The notes: generated by a model from the letters alone, not told the origin. 64,000 bases of DNA from Paenibacillus harenae (GCF_030812415.1 NZ_JAUSST010000006.1:248001-312000); one strand, 5' to 3'; positions 50,479-58,985 are shown, counted from the stretch's first letter. Program-made: numbers and translations.

Positions 50479-51855
50479 ATGGCGATAGCAGATCTATACA
50501 GCGCACATAAGAAGAGCCCACACAAGACAGCAGGCTCCGGACTCGACAGAATTAATAAAGTAGCTACCAATACAGTTAAAACAGAGCCGTTTGATCTCGG
50601 TACAGCGTACGATAACAATCTTAAAATGAAGTACCGGCAGCAGGGAATAGACGCTCTAAAGCCGCCCGAACCGTTCAAGATGGACCTAGCTTCGATTCAA
50701 TCAGATCCAACATACCAAGCAGCAATGCAGAGCGCAAAAGAGGCTACGCAAGTTGCAGAGGGTGACATATCCGCAGCGATGAATAGACGCGGGATCATGA
50801 ACAGCACTATAAACGCCAACGCTGCCTCTAATGCAGCACAAGCAGAATACGGTAGAGTTAACCGCGAACTGCTCCCAGGTCTTATAGAGGACCAGTACAA
50901 ACGGTACGTTGATAGCGCGAATATGAACCGTCAACATGCTTCTGATCTGTTCGGTGTATCTGATATGTACAGCAACGATGAACAGACGGCCTTCAACAAT
51001 TCCGTCACTGAGGCTGGATTGACGGGTAATTACCTCTCACCTGAAGCTCGCGGCATAGCTAACCAAATCGTTAAACTTGGCGAAGCTTGGAAAACAGGCA
51101 CGCCGGAGCAGAAAGATATCTACCACGAACAAGCTAATCAGCTACGAGCAAGGCTTTCTGGTTTAGGTGTGGATCCTTCATTATTCGGAGCTAACATCAG
51201 CACTGAGGGACGTATGGCCAACATCGGAAAAGCAGGAGTACGAACGCTAGCTGGTGAAGCGCAAGATTACAATCAAGTTGCTGATACAATGGATCGGACA
51301 TTCAATCAAGGAATTACAATGGCTGATCTTACGGGAACATTGCCTAACGGGCAGAAGACTACCGCAGAGCAACAACGACAACTTTCAAATCTATGGACGG
51401 CTGCATCGCAAACCGGAACGATACCTGACGCTCTTGCTGATATGTACGGCATTCCACGCGGTACAAAGACACAAAATGCCATTGCACAGGCTGAAAGTAT
51501 TGCCCAAGGTTGGGCTGGTCAGGCTCTTAACCGTGAGGAATTTGAAGATAGAAGCGCGCAAGGCTGGGCTGGACTTGATTTCGATATGGCTAATGCCGAT
51601 ACCAAAGCAGCAGACAGCACATTCACACCTAGCCAAGTTCGTTCAGATATTGAACAGCGGTTCCCGCAATTCTTTAAGCCGGATGATTACGGAGAGATTG
51701 CAAAGCCAACGGCAACCGACCTTGAATCGATGTACCAGTCAGTCATTGGATACGGATTGGATGAGGCAGCGGAGAATGACATTTTACGCAGCATTGGCTT
51801 AAATGACAAACAAATAGCCGATCTTGATAAGAAATTCTTATCCCCGGGAAACTGA
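50479..51855 (+). CDS. internal virion protein (zero-frame product)
   Basis: 458 residues, starting MAIADLYSAHKKSPHKTAG; Ala/Gln/Asn-rich, predicted mainly helical, no membrane span. Contains PDALADMYGIPRGTKTQNAIAQAE and similar helical stretches. Position before the very large structural gene and after tail genes suits an ejection protein carried in the head. Its last codons lie on a CCCGGGAAAC slippery site; -1 slippage would extend it by 129 residues with a lytic transglycosylase domain. Confidence 0.75.
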   Translation: MAIADLYSAHKKSPHKTAGSGLDRINKVATNTVKTEPFDLGTAYDNNLKMKYRQQGIDALKPPEPFKMDLASIQSDPTYQAAMQSAKEATQVAEGDISAAMNRRGIMNSTINANAASNAAQAEYGRVNRELLPGLIEDQYKRYVDSANMNRQHASDLFGVSDMYSNDEQTAFNNSVTEAGLTGNYLSPEARGIANQIVKLGEAWKTGTPEQKDIYHEQANQLRARLSGLGVDPSLFGANISTEGRMANIGKAGVRTLAGEAQDYNQVADTMDRTFNQGITMADLTGTLPNGQKTTAEQQRQLSNLWTAASQTGTIPDALADMYGIPRGTKTQNAIAQAESIAQGWAGQALNREEFEDRSAQGWAGLDFDMANADTKAADSTFTPSQVRSDIEQRFPQFFKPDDYGEIAKPTATDLESMYQSVIGYGLDEAAENDILRSIGLNDKQIADLDKKFLSPGN

Positions 51856-52241
51856 ATAGCCCCTCTGCTAATGGTGGAGGGGCTTACAACAATTATTTCA
51901 AAGCTGAGAAAGATGCTAAAGGAAATCCGAAGGCGTTTGCTTCAGCTAATGCAGCGGTATCAAAAGCGCTCTCTGACGGCGGTTACGACTCCTCATGGCT
52001 CAAGCCTCTGATGGAGCTAGTTGCAAGGGAATCGAGCTTTAACGCCAACGCTAAGAACCCTAATTCTACGGCTGCAGGATTGTTCCAGTTCCTTGACGAC
52101 ACACGCAAGAACTACGGCGGTAATAAGGTCGATTGGAGCGATCCGTACCAACAGGCGGTTGCCGGTATTCAGTATGTGAAAGATAGATACGGAAGTCCTG
52201 AGAAAGCACTCGCTTTCTGGGATAAAAACAAATGGTACTAG
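50479..52241 (+). CDS. frameshifted internal protein with lytic transglycosylase domain
   Basis: Proposed 587-residue -1 fusion: residues 1-458 from the zero frame, then LNSPSANGGGAYNNYFKAEK... in the -1 frame to 52241. The added part is a lysozyme-like SLT domain with catalytic Glu in LVARESSFN, the AAGLFQFLDDTRKNYGG core and AVAGIQYVKDRYG. The -1 frame has no RBS before its only ATG at 52011, and it stays open from 51831, which argues for frameshifting. Coupling a peptidoglycan-cutting domain to an ejected protein fits infection of a Gram-positive cell. Confidence 0.75.
51843..51884 (+). promoter_or_regulatory. putative programmed -1 ribosomal frameshift site
   Basis: CCCGGGAAAC (51843-51852) contains two overlapping XXXYYYZ heptamers in the zero frame (C CCG GGA and G GGA AAC). 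The zero-frame stop TGA follows at 51853. After a 5-nt spacer a perfect 8-bp stem (AGCCCCTC 51858-51865 / GAGGGGCT 51877-51884) closes an 11-nt loop. Confidence 0.8.
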
Positions 52242-52253
52242 GGAGTGGTGAAG

Positions 52254-55200
52254 ATGGCACGGCGTGACCGTTTAAAACAAGGACAAGATGCAAAAGAGCG
52301 TGTCATGGCTCGTCTGTCTGCTGGAGGTAGCACGTCTACCTCTAGCGCTCCTAGCACGCGCAGAGACAGGCTGAAACAGGAAGTGGTAAGCGAATCAGCT
52401 TCAGGTATCGATAGTAATGTACGAGCGATGGATCCGGACGTCTTTGATCCGTTTAAGCAGATGGATGCCGTAAGATCAACACTATCACCAATTTCAAAAC
52501 CATCTGTTACAGCGGCAAGTCCTGCACCTAACGTAACTCTTCCAAGTGCGGGACAATTGTTGAAATCGGACAATGAGCGGTTCAGATCCGATCCGCGTCC
52601 TAAAGTAGACTTAGGCATATTAACGGATATTGCCGATGCCTACGAGAATACCATCGGAGATACATGGGTTGGTAAGGCTCTCACAGGCTTACAGAGAGCC
52701 GATAAGGCTGTGTTTGATGCCAAGAAGGGCGCACTAGATACGGCTACCTTTGGGGCTTCTAGGCCGTTAGAACGTGGAGCGCTGAACCTATTAGGTGACG
52801 ATCGGTTAAATCAGATGTATGAGCAAAGCAAGGATAGCACGGCTGCTAAAGTTGGCGAGTTCGCCGGATACCTTGCACCAGGTCTAGCAGCAGAGAAATT
52901 AGCATCTATGGCGCTTAAACCACTCATTAAGGGACTTCCGACTATTGCACGGGGTGCTATTAGAGGCGGTGCAGCAGGTGCGCTGGATATGTTAGGTCAA
53001 GAAACCGGCGATGTAGCATTCAGACAACGTGAATTTGATCCGCTTAACATTGCTCTTGGCGCAGGAATAGGCGGCGCAGCAGGCGCGGCAGTGCCGCTTA
53101 TCGGCAAAGGTATCAAGAGTATTGCAGATGCTCCTAAACGAGTCTTAGGAAGCCAACTTAATGCAATTAATCAAATCGACCAAGTAGGACGTGAAGGGCT
53201 TCAAATAGATAATGCTGTAGCTCGATTGGCAGACATTGACGAGCAGATTGCAAGTCTAGGGTCGAGAGGCAACAAAGCCGGATCGTATGGGGATGAGGCG
53301 CAGTCACTCTTGAATGATCGAGCACAGACGATTGATTATATCAAGCGTGCTGATCCCGAGTTCCAAGAACCATCGTTGCCAACGTTATCATCTGCTGCTG
53401 AAGCTCCTGTTACTGCGGGGACTCCACAAAATCGTGGAGTGCGTGCTAACTATCAAAATCAACTGAACAACGGGAACTTTTCACCCGAGCTCCAGCAGCG
53501 CATTAGGGACACAGATCAGACGTATGATATCGTTCATAATGTCGATGCAGTTGCAGAAGCGAATAAGCGTGTCAGCGATCTGCCTAGAGCAGAAGCTAAC
53601 TTTATAACTGCTGAAGCAGTCGATGATAATCATATCGCTACAGGGTATCGTTTAATGCAGGAGTTAGACGCGTTAGGAGAGCATGATAGGGCTTTTAATA
53701 TCGCGGATAAGTTAGCCAAAGACTTGACAAAGATCGGTCAATCCATGCAAGCGGCAAAGATCATATCGCGTCTTAGCCCTGAAGGCCAGTTAGTTCATTT
53801 AGCACGTGTGGCAGCAAAGAATAATAAACCGGTTACCGTTGCGGAACAAATAAAGTTTAAAGAACTCGCTGCCGAAGTTCAAGATAATATTGGATCCGGC
53901 ATCAGAGCTAATAAGCTCAATGAGATATTGGATAATCTCGAACAAGGTAAGACAGTATCCAATGAGGATATGAAGCAGCTGAGCAACCTGCTCGATCGTG
54001 CAAGTAAGTACGTAAAAACAAAAGCCCCAAAAGATCAGATTCCTAAAGAACTAAAGGACGTTCGAACACGGGATAAGGTCATTAAGTTCTTTGATGATGC
54101 TGAGAGCCAAGCTTTAGCACGTATCCAAGCGCGTAAGAATCGTTTGAATGCACTCCCAATCGACGAATGGGCAGATCACGCTATTGTTGTAGCTTCACAG
54201 ATCATAAAGGGCGGGGTAAAAGCGGCATCTCATGTTGATGATATGGTTCGTCTTTTTGGTAATGAAGTACGCCCTCACGCTGCTGAAATATTCGCCAAGG
54301 CTCAAAAACTGGCTAATAGGACAACACGAAATATCGGCGCTGGAAAGGTTGAAGAAGCTAATAGAGCATTCCGCAAGTTATCAGGAGAAGAGGCAAAAGA
54401 AAAGGTAATCGTTCAAGAAACTGCTACTTTAGTACGTAAATTAATTGATGATGCCAAAGTTGGAATTCTCGACCAAGCGGATGTTCAGAAGCTACGCGAC
54501 TATTCGGATGAAATAGCGGAATTCGTCAAGCCTTCAAAAGTTGTGTCAGATGAACAAAAATACTTGCAAACGGTAAAGTCGTTGGCTAAAAAGATCGCTC
54601 AAGTTGAAAGCGAAAAGGTTATAAGGCCACAGGCTAACAAAGAGGTTGAGGGGTTGCTTAGACAGGTTGCTAAATTGACTGATGAAGTGATACCTCCTGC
54701 TGACAAAGTTAAAGTAGATACAAGAGCGCTTAGTGATATTGCTCATGATGTTCTTGAGAAAACTAGACCGACACCGAAACCAACGAGTCTTCAAGAAAAA
54801 ATAGTTGAGAAATACATCAAAGACAACCCAGTTAAGACGGAAGATATATCCAAGCTTCGTGAACTGGCACGTCAGGTAACGGAATTATCGGGTGATGATG
54901 CTGCTAGAGCTGATATGGCCATGCAGAAGATTCTTAACAGCTATGAAAAGGCAAATTGGTGGGATCGCATACAGGCACTGCGTTACATTTCAATGTTGCT
55001 CAATACTCATACGCAACTTGTTAATACCGTATCCGGACCGATTATGGCGTCTACGGGAACCGTAGCTGATGTATTCGGCACAATGATTGACATTTCGATG
55101 AGTAAGCTGCTTAAACAACCAAGAACGACCACTTTATACGGAACGAATCCGTTAAAATTTATTGCAAATTGGTTGAAGAACGCAAAAGTAGGTGCAAAAG

Positions 55201-56759
55201 CTGGTTGGGAGGGTGTGAATCCATCGGGTATTGCCGGACCGAACGAGATTCGAGGGCTTACGTATAAGAGTCTTAAAAACGTGCTAGGTATTGCAGAGCG
55301 GTCTTTAGGGGCGGTTGCAAAGGGCGCTGACTATGGCACGTATAAATCGGTCCAACAGTCAGAAATGAAGAAAATCGCTTATCTTGATGCAGTTAACAAC
55401 GGCATTAAAGGCAAGCAAAACATTCAACGTCATATAGAGGACTTCATGAATAATCCTCCTGATAAAGCTATTCTGCAAGCTGACCGGATCGGGAAAAACA
55501 CAACGTTCCAACGGAATGATACTCTAGGCGGTAGCGTAGCGAACTTCCTTTCTAATCCTCCTGGCAAAGCTAAGGTGCTTAAACCCGTTATAGGTGCGAT
55601 CTTCCCGTTTGTACGAACGCCAGTTAACATTGCATCAACAGCGGTCACAATGACACCTGCCGGTATTATCAAAGGTCTGTATCAGCTCACAAGCAAATCT
55701 GATGCGTCTCGTCGTGAAGCTATCCGAACGCTATCTCTCGGCCTAACTGGTACGGGGTTGTCTGCATTGGGGTACTATTTAAGCAACATTGGCATAATTA
55801 CAGGTGCTAATGATAGCGGAAATAAAGACGTAGATGCAGTACGTGAACAAGCTGGACATGGCAAATACCGTTTTAACACATCGGCGCTATTACGTTATCT
55901 CCAAGCCATGGGAACAGGTAAAGGTGCTGATGAAGCAGCTAAAGCAGCCAAATACCGTGAGGGAGATAAACAGTTCGATTATAACAAGCTTCAACCATTG
56001 GCATTCCCTCTCGCTATTGGTGCTGGGCTAGAAAACAAGAGCGACGGAACAGCCACGGAAATGATTTCTGGAGCTGGCAAAGATGCTTACGGCTCATTGT
56101 ATGGGATGTCTACCTTGAAGGGTGTACAGGACGTATTCCAGCCATCATACGGCGGTACATTAGGTGAGAAAGCGTTGGGCGCTCCTACACGGGTACTCAC
56201 ATCGTTCCTGAAGAGTTTCAGCCCGAGTGCTTTGGCTCAAGAAGCGCGGAGAGAAGATCCTTTCCAACGTAAGACGAGCTACAACAACGGCATATTAGAG
56301 GATACCGGTTCATACTTCAAAACACGCACTCCTGGTCTATCTCAATCGTTACCGCCGAACAAGACAACACTAGGTAAGACGAAAGAAAATGCAAAAGGCA
56401 TTGCCGGTAGCTATTTGAATCCTTATCGTTCTGAAGTGGCTCCGTACAGTGAGGCTGCTGAAATTGTTTCGAAGCTTATCGATAGTACAGGGAATCAGAA
56501 GCTTGCGCCTAGCGCTCCATCTAAAACGATAGATGGTACGAATCGCGCTGGTGAGAGTGTAGAAATAACAATACCTGCGGACCGGTACGCAAGGTATCAA
56601 GAGGAACTAGGAAATGCAATCACTAGTCGTATTGTATCAATCCCTAACGGCCTAACTGACGAACAAAAAGCGGAGCGAGTACTTAAGATTTATAAGATTG
56701 AAGAGAAGAGATACAGCGATCAAATTAAACGTGAATTAGGAATTAGAATAACGAGGTGA
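52254..56759 (+). CDS. very large internal virion/ejection protein
   Basis: 1501 residues, the largest prophage gene. Disordered Ser/Arg-rich N-terminus, a Gly/Ala amphipathic section (GAIRGGAAGALDMLGQET, LNIALGAGIGGAAGAAVPLIGKGI), long helical coiled segments, and a C-terminal third (LRYISMLLNTHTQLVNTVSGPI, FPFVRTPVNIASTAVTM, YYLSNIGIITGAND) like the large polyvalent proteins of podophages. GGGAG 8 nt before ATG 52254; an in-frame GTG 9 nt upstream is less likely. Probably travels in the head and enters the cell or forms a channel during ejection. Confidence 0.75.
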   Translation: MARRDRLKQGQDAKERVMARLSAGGSTSTSSAPSTRRDRLKQEVVSESASGIDSNVRAMDPDVFDPFKQMDAVRSTLSPISKPSVTAASPAPNVTLPSAGQLLKSDNERFRSDPRPKVDLGILTDIADAYENTIGDTWVGKALTGLQRADKAVFDAKKGALDTATFGASRPLERGALNLLGDDRLNQMYEQSKDSTAAKVGEFAGYLAPGLAAEKLASMALKPLIKGLPTIARGAIRGGAAGALDMLGQETGDVAFRQREFDPLNIALGAGIGGAAGAAVPLIGKGIKSIADAPKRVLGSQLNAINQIDQVGREGLQIDNAVARLADIDEQIASLGSRGNKAGSYGDEAQSLLNDRAQTIDYIKRADPEFQEPSLPTLSSAAEAPVTAGTPQNRGVRANYQNQLNNGNFSPELQQRIRDTDQTYDIVHNVDAVAEANKRVSDLPRAEANFITAEAVDDNHIATGYRLMQELDALGEHDRAFNIADKLAKDLTKIGQSMQAAKIISRLSPEGQLVHLARVAAKNNKPVTVAEQIKFKELAAEVQDNIGSGIRANKLNEILDNLEQGKTVSNEDMKQLSNLLDRASKYVKTKAPKDQIPKELKDVRTRDKVIKFFDDAESQALARIQARKNRLNALPIDEWADHAIVVASQIIKGGVKAASHVDDMVRLFGNEVRPHAAEIFAKAQKLANRTTRNIGAGKVEEANRAFRKLSGEEAKEKVIVQETATLVRKLIDDAKVGILDQADVQKLRDYSDEIAEFVKPSKVVSDEQKYLQTVKSLAKKIAQVESEKVIRPQANKEVEGLLRQVAKLTDEVIPPADKVKVDTRALSDIAHDVLEKTRPTPKPTSLQEKIVEKYIKDNPVKTEDISKLRELARQVTELSGDDAARADMAMQKILNSYEKANWWDRIQALRYISMLLNTHTQLVNTVSGPIMASTGTVADVFGTMIDISMSKLLKQPRTTTLYGTNPLKFIANWLKNAKVGAKAGWEGVNPSGIAGPNEIRGLTYKSLKNVLGIAERSLGAVAKGADYGTYKSVQQSEMKKIAYLDAVNNGIKGKQNIQRHIEDFMNNPPDKAILQADRIGKNTTFQRNDTLGGSVANFLSNPPGKAKVLKPVIGAIFPFVRTPVNIASTAVTMTPAGIIKGLYQLTSKSDASRREAIRTLSLGLTGTGLSALGYYLSNIGIITGANDSGNKDVDAVREQAGHGKYRFNTSALLRYLQAMGTGKGADEAAKAAKYREGDKQFDYNKLQPLAFPLAIGAGLENKSDGTATEMISGAGKDAYGSLYGMSTLKGVQDVFQPSYGGTLGEKALGAPTRVLTSFLKSFSPSALAQEARREDPFQRKTSYNNGILEDTGSYFKTRTPGLSQSLPPNKTTLGKTKENAKGIAGSYLNPYRSEVAPYSEAAEIVSKLIDSTGNQKLAPSAPSKTIDGTNRAGESVEITIPADRYARYQEELGNAITSRIVSIPNGLTDEQKAERVLKIYKIEEKRYSDQIKRELGIRITR

Positions 56760-56762
56760 TTT

Positions 56763-56996
56763 ATGCGCGATTTTATCGAAGTAGCGAGAAGGTTTATAGG
56801 ATTCATTGTTGAAATTAACGGTTTTCCTCTTAGCCGTAAGATAGGCGCATATGCGCTTGTTATTGCTGGATTTTTAATCGCAATACCTTCTGCAATATTC
56901 TGCTTATTGTTTGGTTGGGCGATTATTTCTGGTATCTTTGACGGATCTATCTTTCCGAACATTGATCCGGACAGCACTGAGTGGGATATCAGGTAG
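56763..56996 (+). CDS. membrane protein after the ejection protein
   Basis: 77 residues with two hydrophobic spans (KIGAYALVIAGFLIAIPSAIF and CLLFGWAIISGIF) and an acidic C-terminus. Starts 3 nt after the previous stop. Could be a structural, holin or exclusion protein; undetermined. Confidence 0.6.
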   Translation: MRDFIEVARRFIGFIVEINGFPLSRKIGAYALVIAGFLIAIPSAIFCLLFGWAIISGIFDGSIFPNIDPDSTEWDIR

Positions 56997-57007
56997 AAGA
57001 AGTTATA

Positions 57008-57036
57008 TTGCACGTCTAAAACAACCATGATATGCT
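57008..57036 (+). promoter_or_regulatory. antitoxin RNA promoter
   Basis: TTGCAC (57008-57013), 17 nt, TATGCT (57031-57036), reading toward the leftward toxin gene. Confidence 0.6.
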
Positions 57037-57042
57037 TAAAAT

Positions 57043-57170
57043 AAGAAAGAGCGCAGATGTTGGAAGCATCTACGCCCTTGGTACACAGCCGCGTAAAGAG
57101 CGGGAGGCTTTGGAAGATTGGTTAGAGATAGACCGAACCTTGCCGGGGGCGGTCTATTTGTCTTTTCTGA
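57043..57170 (+). ncRNA. putative antisense RNA antitoxin
   Basis: Predicted RNA from the promoter at 57008 to the shared terminator stem ATAGACCG (57128-57135)/CGGTCTAT (57150-57157) plus TTGTCTTTTC. It starts with a hairpin of GCGCAGATG and CATCTACGC. Its 3' end overlaps the 3' end of the toxin message, as in txpA/ratA- and bsrG/SR4-type systems. Confidence 0.6.
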
Positions 57171-57228
57171 CAAGCAACACGAGAGTAGCGAATGCGATCA
57201 TAAGATACATCGTCTCGAATACTGTCAT
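57154..57228 (-). CDS. type I toxin peptide, holin-like (Hol_Tox) family
   Basis: 24 residues: starts MTVFETMYLMIAFATLV, ends in LVRKDK. The TVFET(x)LMI-type start followed by one membrane span and a basic end is the signature of the 'putative holin-like toxin' peptides of Bacillota. AAAGGAGG sits 8 nt before the ATG. Stop codon lies inside the shared terminator stem. It would insert in the membrane if the antisense RNA is lost. Confidence 0.8.
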   Translation of the reverse strand: MTVFETMYLMIAFATLVLLVRKDK

Positions 57229-57292
57229 AGCATCATCCTCCTTTCACAGAGGATTAGCCGACCGCCCATATAGCCAACCGTGTACTGGTATT

Positions 57293-57321
57293 ATTATATC
57301 TATTATTTACAAGTCTGTCGC
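57293..57321 (-). promoter_or_regulatory. toxin promoter
   Basis: On the minus strand GCGACA (57316-57321), 17 nt, TATAAT (57293-57298); gives a leader of about 60 nt before the toxin ATG. Confidence 0.6.
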
Positions 57322-57361
57322 CTATGATATATAATAATCTCAAATCCGAAAGCATCGGTGA

Positions 57362-57402
57362 AGAGAGTCGCGGGAAAGCATCCCAGCGGCTCTTTTTCTT
57401 TA
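57362..57402 (+). terminator. intrinsic terminator
   Basis: GAGTCGCGGG and CCC-A-GCGGCTC arms (with a G-U pair) followed by TTTTTCTTT; separates the toxin-antitoxin locus from the lysis genes. Confidence 0.75.
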
Positions 57403-57411
57403 GGAGGAACT

Positions 57412-57597
57412 ATGACCGATCCGCCTATTATTGAGTTTCATGAAGATGAATACCTGAAATCTGCTTTGGACGATGAGACATTACGCATCGTCCTTTTATT
57501 TTACGGTCAAGACGTCAAAGACTCGCTACTATATAAGGATGATGCCGCATGTTCGACTTCATCGATTGGTTTATCGAAAACAGGAACAAGCCGTTAG
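57412..57597 (+). CDS. small acidic phage protein
   Basis: 61 residues (MTDPPIIEFHEDEYLKSALDDE). TAGGAGG 6 nt upstream. Its end overlaps the next gene. Similar small proteins occur just before holins in Bacillota prophages (XkdX/BhlA neighbourhood). Confidence 0.55.
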   Translation: MTDPPIIEFHEDEYLKSALDDETLRIVLLFYGQDVKDSLLYKDDAACSTSSIGLSKTGTSR

Positions 57598-58118
57598 GGT
57601 ACATCATCCTAGCGGCTTTTGTATTTCTAATCGACCGCTTTGGCCGCAAGCTCATTACTGATCAGGTAAAGCGGCTATTTCACGTTGAAGATAAAACGGA
57701 ATTTAAACAATACGTACAAAACCAGCAGCGAATAGAAGAGAAATTGGAACTATTGCTGCAGAAAGAAGGGATCACATGGCATGCGCCTACGTCACCGCTA
57801 GATTCAGCGGATACAGCGACGAGAAGAAGAAGGTTGTTCTTACCGCATTGGGTGGGGTTATCTCCTGTCCGCGCTGCAATACAATACATCAACTATTGGA
57901 GGTTCAAAATGTCAAACATTAATAAAGGAATCTTAATTCCGCTGTTGTCGGCTATCGCGCTATTTGTGAAAGAAGCATTCGGTTACGAAATTTCGACGGA
58001 GCTTATCGATATGTCTGCTAACATTATCCTATATCTGATCATGGCGGCCGGACTGTTTATGAACTTCAAGAAGAAAAAAGACGTACAGAAAGACGATACC
58101 GAGGCGTATTACCACTAG
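57549..58118 (+). CDS. long membrane ORF: BhlA-like protein fused in frame to a holin
   Basis: 189 residues if read straight through. Residues 1-75: one membrane span (YIILAAFVFLIDRF) and a coiled segment (EFKQYVQNQQRIEEKLELLLQ), resembling BhlA-like membrane proteins. Residues 76-118 are low-quality, Arg/Pro-rich text. From residue 121 a complete holin-like protein starts with its own RBS. The two halves may be separate proteins or a read-through fusion. Confidence 0.5.
   Translation: MFDFIDWFIENRNKPLGYIILAAFVFLIDRFGRKLITDQVKRLFHVEDKTEFKQYVQNQQRIEEKLELLLQKEGITWHAPTSPLDSADTATRRRRLFLPHWVGLSPVRAAIQYINYWRFKMSNINKGILIPLLSAIALFVKEAFGYEISTELIDMSANIILYLIMAAGLFMNFKKKKDVQKDDTEAYYH
57776..57922 (+). 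CDS. overlapping small Cys protein in another frame
   Basis: 48 residues starting MACAYVTARFSGYSDEKKK, with CPRC near the end; it covers exactly the poorly coding linker of the long ORF, and GAAAGAAGGG lies upstream. The amino-acid text looks more protein-like than the long ORF's linker. Confidence 0.5.
   Translation: MACAYVTARFSGYSDEKKKVVLTALGGVISCPRCNTIHQLLEVQNVKH
57909..58118 (+). CDS. holin
   Basis: 69 residues: two hydrophobic helices (GILIPLLSAIALFVKEAFG and NIILYLIMAAGLFMNF) with a charged tail (KKKKDVQKDD), as in phi-LC3-type holins. GGAGG 8 nt before the ATG. Directly before the amidase gene, so it forms the lysis cassette. Confidence 0.75.
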   Translation: MSNINKGILIPLLSAIALFVKEAFGYEISTELIDMSANIILYLIMAAGLFMNFKKKKDVQKDDTEAYYH

Positions 58119-58130
58119 GAGGGTACAACG

Positions 58131-58985
58131 ATGGACATTATCGACAAGCCAGTACCCAGCTTTAACGAGCGTAATGGGAAGGTGCCGGTCATCATCGTCA
58201 ATCACATATCAGTAGGCACAATGGGAAGCATGTACAATACATTTGCGAATAAGGCTAATAGAGCGTCCTCCCACTTCGGAGTAGGTCGTGACGGATCTAT
58301 CGTGCAATATGTGGACATTAACAAGGCTGCATGGACACAAGGGCGTATACAAGCTCCTACGGCTTCAATCATCAAGCAGTTGATGGGCGATCCCAACAAA
58401 TACGGCGTATCCATTGAGCATGAAGGATACCCCGGTCACGGTCTAGATGGCGATCTAACAGAGGAGCAATTCTATGCTACCTGTTGGCTACACAAGCACA
58501 TTCAAACCGTAGTAGAAGCCGAATACGGCGTTAAAATACCGCTCAACTCGCATCAGGTATTAGGTCATTATCAGATCGATTCAATCGGCAAACCGTTATG
58601 TCCTGGACGAGCATTCCCGTGGGCGCGGTTGTATTCTGAGCTGGCCATTGCGGATTCTCTTTCATTAGAAGTGTATGGTGAGAGATTGGAATATTTGAAG
58701 TCAACAGCTTCTGAGGTTGTTAATGCATATGCATTTTCAAACCGAGTCAAAGACTTGCGCAATAAATTCGAAATCGAATCTTTAAAGGAAAACGCTAAGA
58801 ATAAAGTGTTGATGCTTACTCCTATTTTGCCGCAGATAGGATTCACTGGAGAAGTAACTCCTGAACGAATAGCTGAGAAAGTGAGCGAAGTATACAATAA
58901 CTCTTTAGTCAAAAAGAACAATAAAGAGGGAATACGAAAGCTGCTGATCGGATATAACTTCGCAAAGCAGCTCGGCCTCCTGTAA
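58131..58985 (+). CDS. N-acetylmuramoyl-L-alanine amidase endolysin
   Basis: 284 residues. Amidase_2 domain: IIVNHISVG with the first zinc His, SSHFGVGRDGSIVQYVDINKAAWTQG, VSIEHEG, and HYQIDSIGKPLCPGRAFPWARL with the other ligands. The C-terminal third is helical and ends in a small domain (ITPERIAEKVSEVYN-like) that may bind the wall. TAGGAGG upstream. Cleaves peptidoglycan after holin opening. Confidence 0.88.
   Translation: MDIIDKPVPSFNERNGKVPVIIVNHISVGTMGSMYNTFANKANRASSHFGVGRDGSIVQYVDINKAAWTQGRIQAPTASIIKQLMGDPNKYGVSIEHEGYPGHGLDGDLTEEQFYATCWLHKHIQTVVEAEYGVKIPLNSHQVLGHYQIDSIGKPLCPGRAFPWARLYSELAIADSLSLEVYGERLEYLKSTASEVVNAYAFSNRVKDLRNKFEIESLKENAKNKVLMLTPILPQIGFTGEVTPERIAEKVSEVYNNSLVKKNNKEGIRKLLIGYNFAKQLGLL

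Noticed and set aside
52011-52241. Stand-alone short transglycosylase gene from ATG 52011
   Set aside because: No RBS precedes this ATG, the frame is open and protein-like back to the slippery site, and the domain would be cut at its N-terminus. Kept only as the end of the frameshift product.
57032-57334. Rightward 100-codon ORF
   Set aside because: It is antisense to the type I toxin gene, its toxin promoter and the shared terminator; it has no RBS and its text is not protein-like. Better explained as antisense RNA.
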